Shown here piece by piece: positions 45,097 through 53,908 of a stretch of DNA of 64,000 nt. The position numbers and the translations under genes are program-made. Source of the DNA: Pseudomonas hamedanensis. Its GTDB lineage: Bacteria > Pseudomonadota > Gammaproteobacteria > Pseudomonadales > Pseudomonadaceae. The notes below the pieces were generated by a model, which ran no database searches, had not been told where the DNA came from, and was given only the letters and a program-made list of their open reading frames with translations. The stretch's first letter is position 1; each line of letters opens with the position of its first letter. The stretch is from the NCBI RefSeq assembly GCF_014268595.2, contig NZ_CP077091.1, positions 5,376,001 through 5,440,000 of the forward strand, read 5' to 3'.

Positions 45097-45918
45097 ATGC
45101 CGCGTTTTCTCGCACCACTGCTGTTGCTCTGTTTGTCTTTCAACGCCCACGCCGACAGTTACATCACCCGGCTGCTGAACAAACCGGTGCCGGGCGGCGT
45201 TGCAGTGGTCGATCTGGGCACGGCCGCACAGGCCCCAAAGGCGACTTATCAGGGCAGACCGGTACTGGTGGTGAAAGAGCAGAACAACTGGCTGGCGATC
45301 GTCGGCGTGCCATTGACGGTCAAACCGGGCGCCCAGCAAATCAATAGCGCTGGCCGCACGCTGCCGTTCACCGTCGGCAGCAAGGAATACCCGGAACAGC
45401 ACATCACCCTGAAGAACAAACAACAGGTCAATCCAGACGCCAACAACCTCAAGCGCATCGAGGGCGAACTGGCCGAGCAGATCAAGGCTTACCGCAGTTT
45501 CAGCCCGAACACGCCGAGCAACCTGCTGCTGGACAAACCGGTCAACGGCCCGCTGTCGAGCAAGTTCGGTGTGCGCCGTTTCTTCAATGGCGAAGAGCGC
45601 AATCCCCATGCCGGGCTTGATTTCGCGGTACCGGCCGGGACACCAATCAAGACGCCAGCGGCCGGCAAGGTGATTCTGATCGGCAACTACTTCTTCAATG
45701 GCAACACTGTGTTTGTTGACCATGGCCAAGGCTTTATCAGCATGTTCTGCCATATGTCGAAGATCGACGTGAAGAACGGCCAGCAACTGGCCCGGGGCGC
45801 GGTGGTGGGCAAGGTTGGCGCCACAGGGCGGGCGACCGGGCCGCATATGCACTGGAACGTCAGCCTGAATGATGCGCGGGTGGATCCGGCGATATTCATT
45901 GGTGCGTTCCAACCGTAA
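45097..45918 (+). CDS. Periplasmic M23-family (LytM) peptidase
   Basis: A 273-residue secreted protein with signal M-P-R-F-L-A-P-L-L-L-L-C-L-S-F-N-A-H-A. An N-terminal beta domain follows (about 20-110), then the peptidase domain. The zinc ligands are visible: H in N-P-H-A-G-L-D-F-A, the aspartate three residues later, and H-M-H in T-G-P-H-M-H-W, plus the catalytic H in M-F-C-H-M-S. It should cut peptidoglycan cross-links or peptides. It begins 3 bp after the xseA stop, so it is co-transcribed with it. Confidence 0.92.
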   Translation: MPRFLAPLLLLCLSFNAHADSYITRLLNKPVPGGVAVVDLGTAAQAPKATYQGRPVLVVKEQNNWLAIVGVPLTVKPGAQQINSAGRTLPFTVGSKEYPEQHITLKNKQQVNPDANNLKRIEGELAEQIKAYRSFSPNTPSNLLLDKPVNGPLSSKFGVRRFFNGEERNPHAGLDFAVPAGTPIKTPAAGKVILIGNYFFNGNTVFVDHGQGFISMFCHMSKIDVKNGQQLARGAVVGKVGATGRATGPHMHWNVSLNDARVDPAIFIGAFQP

Positions 45919-46229
45919 TCGTTGTGTCGAGGCTGCTGGCCTCTTCGCGGGCAAGCCCGCTCCCACAGTGTCCGTGTCGTACACAAATTTTATGTACACC
46001 CGAATAACCTGTGGGAGCGGGCTTGCCCGCGAAGGCGTCCTGACCAACACCACAAGGCCCCATGACACACCGCCCGCTCGATTGCGCCCCAATCGAACCC
46101 CACGCAAAAATAACGACAATCCCAGCCATCAAGCACAATAAAATCGCGCAAAAAACCGCTTTTCGGGTATTCCTCTCAATTTTTTTCGACTGCTTGCCAT
46201 CCTTCCCCCTCAAGGTTAGGGTTGAGGCC
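45919..46229. other. Gap between M23 peptidase gene and leuA leader
   Basis: A 311-bp stretch holding a REP pair at 45942-46037 and then AT-richer sequence (46100-46200) that probably includes the leuA promoter. I could not fix -35/-10 boxes with confidence; TTGCCA-17-TAGGGT near 46195 is a weak match. Confidence 0.55.
45942..46037. repeat. REPIN (GCGGGCAAGCCCGC type)
   Basis: CTTCGCGGGCAAGCCCGCTC and the inverse GGGAGCGGGCTTGCCCGCGA around a 50-bp spacer. A sequence variant of the REP units found elsewhere in the window. Confidence 0.87.
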
Positions 46230-46307
46230 ATGAAAACCTCTCACACCCTCATTCAGCTTCGCCAGCACCGCAGCCTGTGCCTCGTCAGTGCACGACTGCC
46301 GGGCTGA
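46230..46307 (+). CDS. Short leader peptide upstream of leuA (candidate)
   Basis: A 25-codon reading frame, [25 protein letters not shown], with a TTGAGG ribosome site seven bases upstream, ends 89 bp before leuA. It has five leucines, including the L-C-L group, but not a run. Its 3' end TGCCGG (46297-46302) can pair with CCGGCA (46352-46357). That pairing would compete with the following hairpin GGCCG/CGGCC (46358-46375). This layout fits translation-dependent control of leuA, though no T-tract terminator is visible. Confidence 0.5.
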   Translation: MKTSHTLIQLRQHRSLCLVSARLPG

Positions 46308-46396
46308 ATCGCTGCGCCTCGTCCCACGCTTTTCCAAGAACATACGTTCAACCGGCAGGCCGCCTCTTTTCGGCCCAGACAACAAGGAATTTCCCG

Positions 46397-48076
46397 ATGA
46401 GCATGCTCAAAGACCCGTCTTCGAAATACCGCGCGTTTCCCGTCATCAACCTGCCGGACCGCACCTGGCCGTCGAAAACCATCGACGCCGCGCCGATCTG
46501 GTGCAGCTCCGACCTGCGTGACGGCAACCAGTCGCTGATCGAGCCGATGGACGCGGCGAAGAAGCTGCGCTTCTGGAAAACCCTGGTGCAGGTGGGCGTG
46601 AAAGAAATCGAGGCGTCGTTCCCGGCCGCTTCGCAAACCGATTTTGACTTCGTGCGTACCCTGATCGAAGAAGGCCACATCCCGGACGACACCACCATTC
46701 AGGTGCTGACCCAGGGCCGCGAAGATTTGATCGAGCGCACCTTCGAATCCCTGCGCGGGGCGAAGAAAGCCATCGTGCACCTGTACAACGCCACCTCGCC
46801 TTCTTTCCGTCGCATCGTCTTCAACCAGGACAAGGACGGCATCAAGGCCATCGCGGTCAATGCGGCCAAGCTGTTCGTCAAGTACGCAGCCATGCAGCCA
46901 GAAACCGAGTGGACCTTCGAATACTCGCCGGAAACCTTCAGCGCCACCGAGCTGGAATTCGCCAAGGAAGTCTGTGACGCCGTGATCGAGGTGTGGAACC
47001 CGACACCTGAACACAAGATGATCCTCAACCTGCCGGCCACCGTTGAATGCGCAACACCGAACGTCTACGCCGACCAGATCGAGTGGTTCGGTCGTAACAT
47101 CAACCGCCGTGACAGCGTGATCATCAGCCTGCACACCCACAACGACCGTGGCACTGGCGTGGCCGCCACCGAGCTGGGCCTGATGGCCGGCGCCGACCGT
47201 GTCGAAGGCTGCCTGTTCGGCAACGGCGAGCGTACCGGTAACGTCGACCTCGTCACCGTCGCGCTGAACATGTACACCCAGGGCGTCGACCCTGAGCTGG
47301 ACTTCTCCGACATCGATGGCGTGCGCAAAGTCGTCGAAGAGTGCAACCAGATTCAGGTGCATCCGCGTCACCCGTACGTTGGCGACCTGGTGCACACCGC
47401 GTTCTCCGGCTCGCACCAGGACGCGATCCGCAAAGGCTTCGCCCAGCAGAAACCGGACACCCTGTGGGAAGTGCCGTACCTGCCGATCGACCCAGCCGAC
47501 ATCGGCCGCAGCTACGAGGCAGTGATCCGCGTCAACAGCCAGTCGGGCAAGGGCGGCATCGCTTATTTGCTGGAGCAGGAATACGGCATCAGCTTGCCGC
47601 GTCGCATGCAGATCGAATTCAGCCAGGTTGTGCAGCGTGAAACCGATCGCCTGGGCCTGGAGATGACCGCCAAGCAGATTCACTCGCTGTTGATCAGTGA
47701 ATATCTGCAAGCCAACACCCCGTACGCGCTGGTCAGCCATCGCCTGCAGGAAGAGAACGGCAACAGCGCCGTCGAAGTGGAAGTGGCCAGCCAAGGTCAG
47801 GGCGAAACCAACCTGCACTGGCGCGGCAAAGGCAACGGCGCGCTGGAAGCACTGGTCGCCGGCCTGCCGATTCCAGTGGAGATCATGGACTACAACGAAC
47901 ATGCGATCGGCGCAGGCACCAACGCCAAAGCCGCGGCTTACATCGAATTGCGTGTGAATGGTGAACGTGCGGTGCACGGCGTGGGCATTGATGAAAACAT
48001 CACCACGGCGAGCTTCAAGGCCCTGTTCAGCGCATTGAACCGCTCGCTGAGCCAGCCTGAGGCGAAAGCGGCGTAA
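46397..48076 (+). CDS. leuA: 2-Isopropylmalate synthase
   Basis: A 559-residue enzyme of the long LeuA type. The catalytic barrel has [12 protein letters not shown] (metal-binding Asp) and the H-x-H ligands in [18 protein letters not shown] is also typical. A C-terminal regulatory domain (about 430-555) binds leucine for feedback inhibition. It joins acetyl-CoA and 2-oxoisovalerate, the first step of leucine synthesis. ATG 46397 has AAGGAA upstream. A short leader peptide precedes it and a strong terminator follows. Confidence 0.97.
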   Translation: MSMLKDPSSKYRAFPVINLPDRTWPSKTIDAAPIWCSSDLRDGNQSLIEPMDAAKKLRFWKTLVQVGVKEIEASFPAASQTDFDFVRTLIEEGHIPDDTTIQVLTQGREDLIERTFESLRGAKKAIVHLYNATSPSFRRIVFNQDKDGIKAIAVNAAKLFVKYAAMQPETEWTFEYSPETFSATELEFAKEVCDAVIEVWNPTPEHKMILNLPATVECATPNVYADQIEWFGRNINRRDSVIISLHTHNDRGTGVAATELGLMAGADRVEGCLFGNGERTGNVDLVTVALNMYTQGVDPELDFSDIDGVRKVVEECNQIQVHPRHPYVGDLVHTAFSGSHQDAIRKGFAQQKPDTLWEVPYLPIDPADIGRSYEAVIRVNSQSGKGGIAYLLEQEYGISLPRRMQIEFSQVVQRETDRLGLEMTAKQIHSLLISEYLQANTPYALVSHRLQEENGNSAVEVEVASQGQGETNLHWRGKGNGALEALVAGLPIPVEIMDYNEHAIGAGTNAKAAAYIELRVNGERAVHGVGIDENITTASFKALFSALNRSLSQPEAKAA

Positions 48077-48093
48077 TCGACCGCAGCAATGCG

Positions 48094-48131
48094 AAAGGCC
48101 CCGGAGTGTGAGCTCCGGGGCCTTTCTTTTT
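48094..48131 (+). terminator. Intrinsic terminator of leuA
   Basis: AAAGGCCCCGGAG and CTCCGGGGCCTTT arms with a short loop (TGTGAG), followed by CTTTTT. 17 bp after the leuA stop. Confidence 0.93.
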
Positions 48132-48161
48132 GCCTGACGTTTTTGTGCCGTATTCACCGGC

Positions 48162-48233
48162 CCCTTCGCGAGCAGGCTCGCTCCCACAATTTGGAATGCG
48201 TGCCCCTGTAGGAGTGAGCCTGCTCGCGATAAG
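48162..48233. repeat. REP pair
   Basis: CCTTCGCGAGCAGGCTCGCT and, inverted, AGGAGTGAGCCTGCTCGCGA, 18 bp apart, filling most of the gap between the convergent leuA and amidase genes. Confidence 0.87.
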
Positions 48234-48254
48234 GCCAGCTCAGCCAACAAAAAA

Positions 48255-49046
48255 TCAGGTGAATTCGAAGGTATCGGCATCCAGATTCGCCGGAAAGCGC
48301 TCACGGTAAGCCGCCAACGGCGCCGCCTCCAGCACCACCTTGAACACGCCATCCGCCTCCCCCGCCGCCAGCAAGGTCTCGCCCTGAAAGTCCAGGACCT
48401 GACTGTCACCGGTGTAAGCGAAACCCTTGCCATCGCTGCCGATGCGATTTACCGCCGCCACGTAGCAGAGATTTTCAATCGCTCGTGCCGGCAACAGACG
48501 ATTCCAGTGCAAGCGCCGTGCGCCCGGCCAGTTGGCGGTGTACAGCAGCAGATCTGTGTCCTGCGCATCGCGGCTCCACACCGGGAAGCGCAGGTCGTAG
48601 CAGATCAACGGACGAATCCGCCAGCCCTTGAGTTCGAACTGCACCTGAAGCTCGCCGGGGGTGTAGTGGTTGTGTTCGCCGGCCATGCGGAACAGGTGAC
48701 GCTTGTCGTAGTGCAGCACTTCACCGTCCGGCCGCGCCCACAGCAAGCGGTTGCGATGGCTACCGTCGGCCGCCTGAATGATCACGCTGCCGGTGATCAC
48801 TGCGTCGAACTTCGCCGCCTGCGCCCGCAGCCATTTGCTGGTCGGACCGTTTTCGGCTTCGGCGAGGGTTTCCGATTCCATGGAAAACCCGGTGGTGAAC
48901 ATCTCTGGCAGGACAATCAGGTCGGCGCCCCGGGCCTGCTCCAGCAACAGCTCGAAATGCTCAAGGTTGGCCTGGCGGTCATGCCAGGCCAGGCTGGTCT
49001 GGATCAGCGCCAGGGTCAGATCGGGCAACGCACTCAGATCACGCAT
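48255..49046 (-). CDS. Omega-amidase (YafV/Nit2-like), nitrilase superfamily
   Basis: A 263-residue cytoplasmic enzyme. The nitrilase triad is complete: Glu in I-V-L-P-E-M-F (about residue 48), Lys in H-Y-D-K-R-H-L-F (about 115) and Cys in L-I-C-Y-D-L-R-F-P (about 149). M-F-T-T-G-F-S-M and R-F-P-V-W-S-R are typical of omega-amidases, which hydrolyse alpha-ketoglutaramate and ketosuccinamate. The gene starts inside the 3' end of the upstream aminotransferase gene (13-bp overlap), so the two are tightly coupled. Together they make a glutamine-dependent transamination pathway pulled forward by amide hydrolysis. Confidence 0.9.
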   Translation of the reverse strand: MRDLSALPDLTLALIQTSLAWHDRQANLEHFELLLEQARGADLIVLPEMFTTGFSMESETLAEAENGPTSKWLRAQAAKFDAVITGSVIIQAADGSHRNRLLWARPDGEVLHYDKRHLFRMAGEHNHYTPGELQVQFELKGWRIRPLICYDLRFPVWSRDAQDTDLLLYTANWPGARRLHWNRLLPARAIENLCYVAAVNRIGSDGKGFAYTGDSQVLDFQGETLLAAGEADGVFKVVLEAAPLAAYRERFPANLDADTFEFT

Positions 49047-50182
49047 AGTTTCGCCGCCGCTTCACGCAGCGTCTCCTCGCGTTTGGCAAAGCACAGGCGC
49101 ACAAGGCGCTGGCCTTGCGGTGGATTCTGGTAAAACACCGACACCGGAATGCTCGCTACACCGTGCTCGCGGGTCATCCACATTGCCATGTCGACATCAT
49201 TCAGATCAGGGCGAATCTGCGAATAATCGACCAACTGGAAATAGGTGCCGGCGACCCGGGTGAAGCTGAAGCGCGAAGGCGCCAGCAGATCGCAGAACAG
49301 ATCGCGCTTGGCCTGATAGAAACCCGGCAGTTCTTCAACGTGCTCCGGATGCTCGGCCATGTAATCGGCCAGCGCATATTGCAGCGGAGTGACGCCGCAG
49401 AAACTGACGTACTGGTGCACTTTGCGTAACTCTGCGGTCAGCGCTGGCGGTGCGACGACGTAGCCGGTTTTCCAGCCGGTGACGTGGTAAGTCTTGCCGA
49501 ACGAGCTGACCACGAACGCGCGCTGATACAGCTCTTCATGGGCCAGCACGCTGACATGCGCCACACCGTCAAATACCAGATGTTCGTACACTTCGTCGCT
49601 GATCACATAGATGTCGCGATCACGGATCAACGCCGCCAGTTGATCCAGCTCGGCACGGCTGATCAGCGCACCGCTTGGGTTGTGCGGGGTGTTGAGGATG
49701 ATCATCCGCGTGCGCGGGGTGAGCGCAGCGCTGAGTTGATCGAAATCGATAGAGAAATCCTGCAGCCCCAGTTGCACATGCACACAACGGCCACCGGCCA
49801 ATTCCACCGCGGGTTCGTAGCTGTCATAGGCCGGATCGAAAACGATGACTTCGTCACCGCTGTGGATAACCGCCTGAATCGCACAAAAAATCGCCTGGGT
49901 CGCGCCCGGCGTCACCGTCACTTCATGGTCGGCATCGACATTCACGCCATAGCTGCGCGCGATCTTGGCGGCGATCTGCTGACGCAACGCCGGCAAGCCG
50001 GTCATCGGCGAATACTGGTTATGGCCACTGGCGATGTGCCGACCCACCGCGTCGCGCAACGATTGCGGGCCATCGAAATCAGGAAAACCCTGGGACAGGT
50101 TGATCGCGCCGGTCTGCGCCGCGAGCTGAGACATCTGCGTGAAAATAGTGATGCCGACATTCGGCAGCTTGCTGGTGATCAT
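49034..50182 (-). CDS. Methionine/glutamine aminotransferase (YbdL/MccB-like)
   Basis: A 382-residue class I/II PLP enzyme. It has G-A-I-N-L-S-Q-G-F-P-D-F near the start, T-P-G-A-T-Q-A-I (phosphate loop), N-T-P-H-N-P-S-G, S-D-E-V-Y-E-H, and the PLP lysine in S-S-F-G-K-T-Y-H-V-T-G-W-K. The last is typical of glutamine transaminase K and methionine aminotransferases. It probably forms methionine from its 2-oxo acid using glutamine (methionine salvage), giving alpha-ketoglutaramate for the overlapping omega-amidase. ATG 50182 is chosen; the frame upstream to 50290 crosses the der terminator. Confidence 0.9.
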   Translation of the reverse strand: MITSKLPNVGITIFTQMSQLAAQTGAINLSQGFPDFDGPQSLRDAVGRHIASGHNQYSPMTGLPALRQQIAAKIARSYGVNVDADHEVTVTPGATQAIFCAIQAVIHSGDEVIVFDPAYDSYEPAVELAGGRCVHVQLGLQDFSIDFDQLSAALTPRTRMIILNTPHNPSGALISRAELDQLAALIRDRDIYVISDEVYEHLVFDGVAHVSVLAHEELYQRAFVVSSFGKTYHVTGWKTGYVVAPPALTAELRKVHQYVSFCGVTPLQYALADYMAEHPEHVEELPGFYQAKRDLFCDLLAPSRFSFTRVAGTYFQLVDYSQIRPDLNDVDMAMWMTREHGVASIPVSVFYQNPPQGQRLVRLCFAKREETLREAAAKLCVI

Positions 50183-50255
50183 CGGGGGTTCTCTGCTCAA
50201 CACCCGGCTCTGACGACGGCGCGGGAGAGCCCGAGGATAGCCCATCCGGCGCCCA

Positions 50256-50281
50256 TAAAAAAAGGGCGCCAGACGGCGCCC
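50256..50281 (-). terminator. Intrinsic terminator downstream of der
   Basis: On the minus strand GGGCGCC-GTCT-GGCGCCC followed by seven T (stem 50264-50281). It ends the der transcript 200 bp after the stop, beyond a long inverted repeat, and just before the aminotransferase start. Confidence 0.85.
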
Positions 50282-50306
50282 TTCTCTCATTGAACAAACC
50301 CAATCC

Positions 50307-50440
50307 TGTGGCGAGGGGATTTATCCCCGTTCCGGCTGCGAAGCAGTCGCAAACCCGTTGAATGCGGTTTGACTGATACACCGCGGACACGGGTTTTGGG
50401 GCTGCTGCGCAGCCCATCGGGGATAAATCCCCTCGCCACA
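50307..50440. repeat. Long inverted repeat (TGTGGCGAGGG type REPIN)
   Basis: TGTGGCGAGGGGATTTATCC and GGATAAATCCCCTCGCCACA, the same class as 22881-23013, around a 90-bp centre with CTGCGAAGCAG and GCTGCTGCGCAGC. Confidence 0.88.
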
Positions 50441-50473
50441 AAAAACCCACACAAAATTGTGCAGGGCCTCGGA

Positions 50474-51946
50474 TCACTTCTTGTCGCGGCGTTTCTTGCT
50501 GGCTTTCTTGTTGTGCGACATCAAGCGACGCTTCTTGTTGACCTGGCGGTCGGTCAGCGTGTTCTTGTTGCCTTCGTACGGGTTCTCGCCGCCCTTGAAC
50601 TCGATGCGGATCGGCGTACCAACCAGCTTCAGCACACGACGGTAAGTGTTTTCCAGATAGCGCACATACGACTTCGGCACTTTCTCGATCTGGTTACCGT
50701 GGATCACGATGATCGGCGGGTTAGCGCCACCCAAGTGAGCGTAACGCAGCTTGATCCGGCGATTGTTGACCATCGGTGGCGCGTGCTCGCCGACCGCATC
50801 TTCCAGAATCTGGGTCAGGCGGTTGGTCGGCCAGCGGGTGACCGCCGACTTGAACGAGTTCTGCACCGAGGCGTAGAGGTTGCCCACGCCAGTACCGTGC
50901 AGTGCCGAGATAAAGTGAATGTCAGCGTAGTCAACGAAGAACAGCCGACGTTGCAGCTCGACCTTGACGAAGTCGCGCTCGCTCGGCGTCATGCCGTCCC
51001 ACTTGTTGATCGCGATAACCAGTGCACGACCGGATTCGATCGCGAAGCCCAGGAGGTTGAGGTCGTGATCGACCACACCTTCGCGGGCGTCCATGACGAA
51101 GATCACCACGTTGGCGTCTTTGATCGCCTGCAGGGTTTTGACCACGGAGAACTTTTCGACTTCTTCGTGGATCTTGCCGCGCTTGCGCACACCGGCGGTG
51201 TCGATCAGCGTGTACTTCTCTTCGTTGCGTTCGAACGGGATGTAGATACTGTCGCGGGTGGTGCCGGGCTGGTCATAAACAATTACCCGGTCTTCACCGA
51301 GCATGCGGTTGACCAGGGTCGACTTGCCGACGTTCGGACGGCCGATGATGGCGATCTTGATCCCGTCTTTTTCGCTCGGGCCAGGAATGCGCTTGGCTTC
51401 CTCGCCTTCGGCGACGACCTCTTCCTCTTCACCCTCAGCCAGCTCGTCATCATCGCGCGGGAAATCGCCAAGGGCGACTTCCAGCAATTGCGTGATGCCA
51501 CGGCCATGGGCACCAGCGATCGGGATCGCGTGGCCCATGCCCAGCGGGGCGAATTCGGCGCGGGCCATTTCCGGGTCGATGTTGTCGACCTTGTTGGCAA
51601 CCACGTGGGAACGCTTGTTACGTTTGCGCAAATGCTCGGCGATCATCTGGTCGGCAGCGGTAAAACCGGCCTTGGCATCTACCAGAAACAGCACCACATC
51701 GGCTTCTTCGATGGCCAGCAGCGACTGCTCGGCCATTTTTTCGTCCATACCATGCTCGTCACCGGAGATACCGCCGGTGTCGATCAGAATGTAGGAACGC
51801 CCTTGCCACTTGGCCTCACCGTACTGGCGATCACGGGTCAGACCGGACAAGTCGCCGACGATGGCGTCGCGAGTCCTGGTCAGGCGGTTGAACAAGGTGG
51901 ACTTGCCGACGTTCGGTCGGCCCACCAGGGCGATTACGGGAACCAT
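50474..51946 (-). CDS. der: Ribosome assembly GTPase Der (EngA)
   Basis: A 490-residue protein with two tandem GTPase domains, each with G-R-P-N-V-G-K-S-T (about residues 8 and 202), D-T-G-G / D-T-A-G, and N-K-V-D / N-K-W-D. A C-terminal KH-like domain ends in a Lys-rich tail ([11 protein letters not shown]). An acidic linker ([13 protein letters not shown]) joins the two G domains. It acts in 50S ribosome maturation and is essential in E. coli. ATG 51946 (M-V-P-V-I-A-L-V-G) has GGAGAG upstream. It lies downstream of bamB, from which it is separated by three hairpins. Confidence 0.97.
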   Translation of the reverse strand: MVPVIALVGRPNVGKSTLFNRLTRTRDAIVGDLSGLTRDRQYGEAKWQGRSYILIDTGGISGDEHGMDEKMAEQSLLAIEEADVVLFLVDAKAGFTAADQMIAEHLRKRNKRSHVVANKVDNIDPEMARAEFAPLGMGHAIPIAGAHGRGITQLLEVALGDFPRDDDELAEGEEEEVVAEGEEAKRIPGPSEKDGIKIAIIGRPNVGKSTLVNRMLGEDRVIVYDQPGTTRDSIYIPFERNEEKYTLIDTAGVRKRGKIHEEVEKFSVVKTLQAIKDANVVIFVMDAREGVVDHDLNLLGFAIESGRALVIAINKWDGMTPSERDFVKVELQRRLFFVDYADIHFISALHGTGVGNLYASVQNSFKSAVTRWPTNRLTQILEDAVGEHAPPMVNNRRIKLRYAHLGGANPPIIVIHGNQIEKVPKSYVRYLENTYRRVLKLVGTPIRIEFKGGENPYEGNKNTLTDRQVNKKRRLMSHNKKASKKRRDKK

Positions 51947-51971
51947 GCGGCTCTCCACTGCGTTATTTCAG

Positions 51972-52074
51972 AAAATACAAAAGCCGCTGCGAGGCAGCGG
52001 CTGGTGCTCGGGGCAACACCCGGGGGCGCTGCAAACCCTGCTGATGCAGGGCCGCTTGGGGATCAACCCCAAGC
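51972..52074 (-). terminator. Three consecutive hairpins between bamB and der
   Basis: After bamB, minus-strand RNA can form GCTTGGGG/CCCCAAGC (52054-52074), CCCTGC/GCAGGG (52036-52051) and AGCCGCTGC/GCAGCGGCT (51982-52002). The last is followed by TTTGTATTTTC, which looks like an intrinsic terminator. Since der begins only 25 bp later, it is probably leaky or der has a promoter inside this stretch. Confidence 0.7.
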
Positions 52075-52081
52075 ATAGTTG

Positions 52082-53233
52082 TTACTTGATGGTCAGGGCT
52101 TCCAGTTTGCCGCTGTTGCCATACACATAAATCGTGTCGCCCACCACCAGCGGACGGGCACGCAGGCCGTCGCTGTCGATGCGCTCGCGACCGACGAAAC
52201 GACCGTCGACCTGACTCAGCAGGTGCAGATAACCTTCCAGGTCACCCACAGCTACGTAGCTGGAGAACACTTCCGGAGCCGACAGCTGACGGCGAGCCAA
52301 CGCATCGTTGCTCCACAGCGCGGTGGTGGAACGCTCGTCGACACCTTCAACGGTGCCCGAGGACAGGCTTACGTAGACGCTGCCGAAACCCTGAGCAATA
52401 CCGGCGTAGCTCGAGGCATCGCGCTGCCAGAGTTGACGACCGCTTTCTACATCAAGCGCCGCGACGCGGCCCTGATAGCTGGCGACGTACAGAGTGCCGC
52501 CGGACAGCAGCAGGCCGCCGTCGATGTCGACCACGCGCTCCAGTTCCGAACGGCCCTGCGGAATGGCGATGCGCTGTTCCCACACCGGCACACCGTTGGA
52601 GATGTCCAGCGCGACCACTTTACCGGTCGACAGGCCGGCCAGCGCGAGGCGGTTGGTGACCAGCGGCGCACTGGTGCCACGCAGGGTCAGTACCGCCGGG
52701 GTGCTGTCATACACCCAGCGCTGGTTGCCGGTGGCCGCATCCAGACCGATCAGACGATCGTCCTGGGTCTGCACCACGACCACGTCGCCGTTGTTGGCTG
52801 GCGGCGCGAGGACTTCACTGTTGACGCGGGCACGCCACTTCTCTTCACCGTTGCTGGTGTCCAGAGCGACGACTTCGCCACGCAGCGTACCGATCAGTAC
52901 GAGGCCGTAACCAACGCCCACGGCACCGGAGACAGGCAGTTCCAGATCCTGGTCCCACTTCACGTCGCCGTTGCTGCGATCCATGGCCATCACCACGCCC
53001 GTCACATCGGCCGCGTAGATGGTGTCACCGTCGATCGCCGGCACCAGCATGTTGTAGGTTTCGCCCTGACCGTCACCGATCGAACGACTCCACTGCTTCT
53101 GCAGAACGACTTCTTCTTTGAAGTCGGTCAGTTCGGCCGGTGGCAATTCTTTCTTGCTGTTGCTGCTGCAACCCGCGGCCAGAAGGGCCAGAGCCAGCAA
53201 TGCTGCATGCTTCCAACGGATCACGTCACGCAT
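52082..53233 (-). CDS. bamB: Outer-membrane assembly lipoprotein BamB
   Basis: A 383-residue lipoprotein with signal L-L-A-L-A-L-L-A-A-G-C-S-S (lipobox L-A-A-G-C). The mature part is an eight-bladed beta-propeller of PQQ-like repeats (for example G-D-V-K-W-D-Q-D-L, G-E-E-K-W-R-A-R-V, G-R-Q-L-W-Q-R-D). It binds BamA and helps insert beta-barrel proteins in the outer membrane. ATG 53233 overlaps the yfgM stop by 8 bp; a longer in-frame reading is only overlap with that gene. Confidence 0.96.
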   Translation of the reverse strand: MRDVIRWKHAALLALALLAAGCSSNSKKELPPAELTDFKEEVVLQKQWSRSIGDGQGETYNMLVPAIDGDTIYAADVTGVVMAMDRSNGDVKWDQDLELPVSGAVGVGYGLVLIGTLRGEVVALDTSNGEEKWRARVNSEVLAPPANNGDVVVVQTQDDRLIGLDAATGNQRWVYDSTPAVLTLRGTSAPLVTNRLALAGLSTGKVVALDISNGVPVWEQRIAIPQGRSELERVVDIDGGLLLSGGTLYVASYQGRVAALDVESGRQLWQRDASSYAGIAQGFGSVYVSLSSGTVEGVDERSTTALWSNDALARRQLSAPEVFSSYVAVGDLEGYLHLLSQVDGRFVGRERIDSDGLRARPLVVGDTIYVYGNSGKLEALTIK

Positions 53234-53867
53234 CCCCTTTGGCCAGGTCGTCGAGCTTGATTTGAAGGCCACCGACCGCCGCTTCATCCGACAGTGCTGC
53301 CTTGGCTTTTTGATACGCCTTGTTCGCGTCATCGGTCCGGCCCAAGCGCACCAACAGGTCGCCCTTGAGTTCTTCGCGAGTGGCCAGGAACGCCTGGTCG
53401 GCGTCGCCATCGAGCAGTTTCAGGGCGTCTTCGGCCTTGTCCTGCGCGCCGAGCACCTGCGCCAGACGCTGACGGGCAATTTCGCCCAGCGCCGGGTTGG
53501 CCGGTTTGTCGACGATGGCTTTGAGTTCGGTCGCCGCGTCGTCCAGCTTGCCGCTGTCGACCGCAACTTTGGCGACGAACAGGCTGCCGTACTGCGCGTA
53601 GGCAGTGCCGCCGAACTCGCTGTTGAGCTTGCCGGCCAGATCCGCAACGCGGGCGGCATCAGGCTTGCCGTCAGGCGTCAGTGTGGTTTCCAGCAGTTGC
53701 TGATAGAGCACCGAAGCGCCTTGCGACTGGTTGCCCTGATACTTGTGATAAGCCTGCCAGCCGAACACGATGACCAGCGCCAACAGGCCGCCGGTGACCA
53801 GAGGTTTGCCGTTGCGTGTCCACCAGTCCTTCAAATCCGCCAACTGTTCGTCTTCGGTACTCGACAC
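53226..53867 (-). CDS. yfgM: YfgM-family membrane-anchored TPR protein
   Basis: A 213-residue protein. An acidic N-terminus (M-S-S-T-E-D-E-Q-L-A-D-L-K-D-W-W) precedes one membrane helix (P-L-V-T-G-G-L-L-A-L-V-I-V-F-G-W, about 22-40). A periplasmic tetratricopeptide-like domain fills the rest. In E. coli YfgM binds SecYEG with PpiD and helps release newly exported proteins. It lies between hisS and bamB as in most gammaproteobacteria. Confidence 0.93.
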   Translation of the reverse strand: MSSTEDEQLADLKDWWTRNGKPLVTGGLLALVIVFGWQAYHKYQGNQSQGASVLYQQLLETTLTPDGKPDAARVADLAGKLNSEFGGTAYAQYGSLFVAKVAVDSGKLDDAATELKAIVDKPANPALGEIARQRLAQVLGAQDKAEDALKLLDGDADQAFLATREELKGDLLVRLGRTDDANKAYQKAKAALSDEAAVGGLQIKLDDLAKGDA

Positions 53868-53908
53868 CCCAATACTCCTTAATCGCTAAATCGGCTGTTA
53901 AGACAGCT

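Noticed and set aside
46253..48433. Minus-strand frame of 726 codons opposite leuA
   Set aside because: Antisense shadow crossing the leuA terminator and REPs; LeuA is unambiguous.
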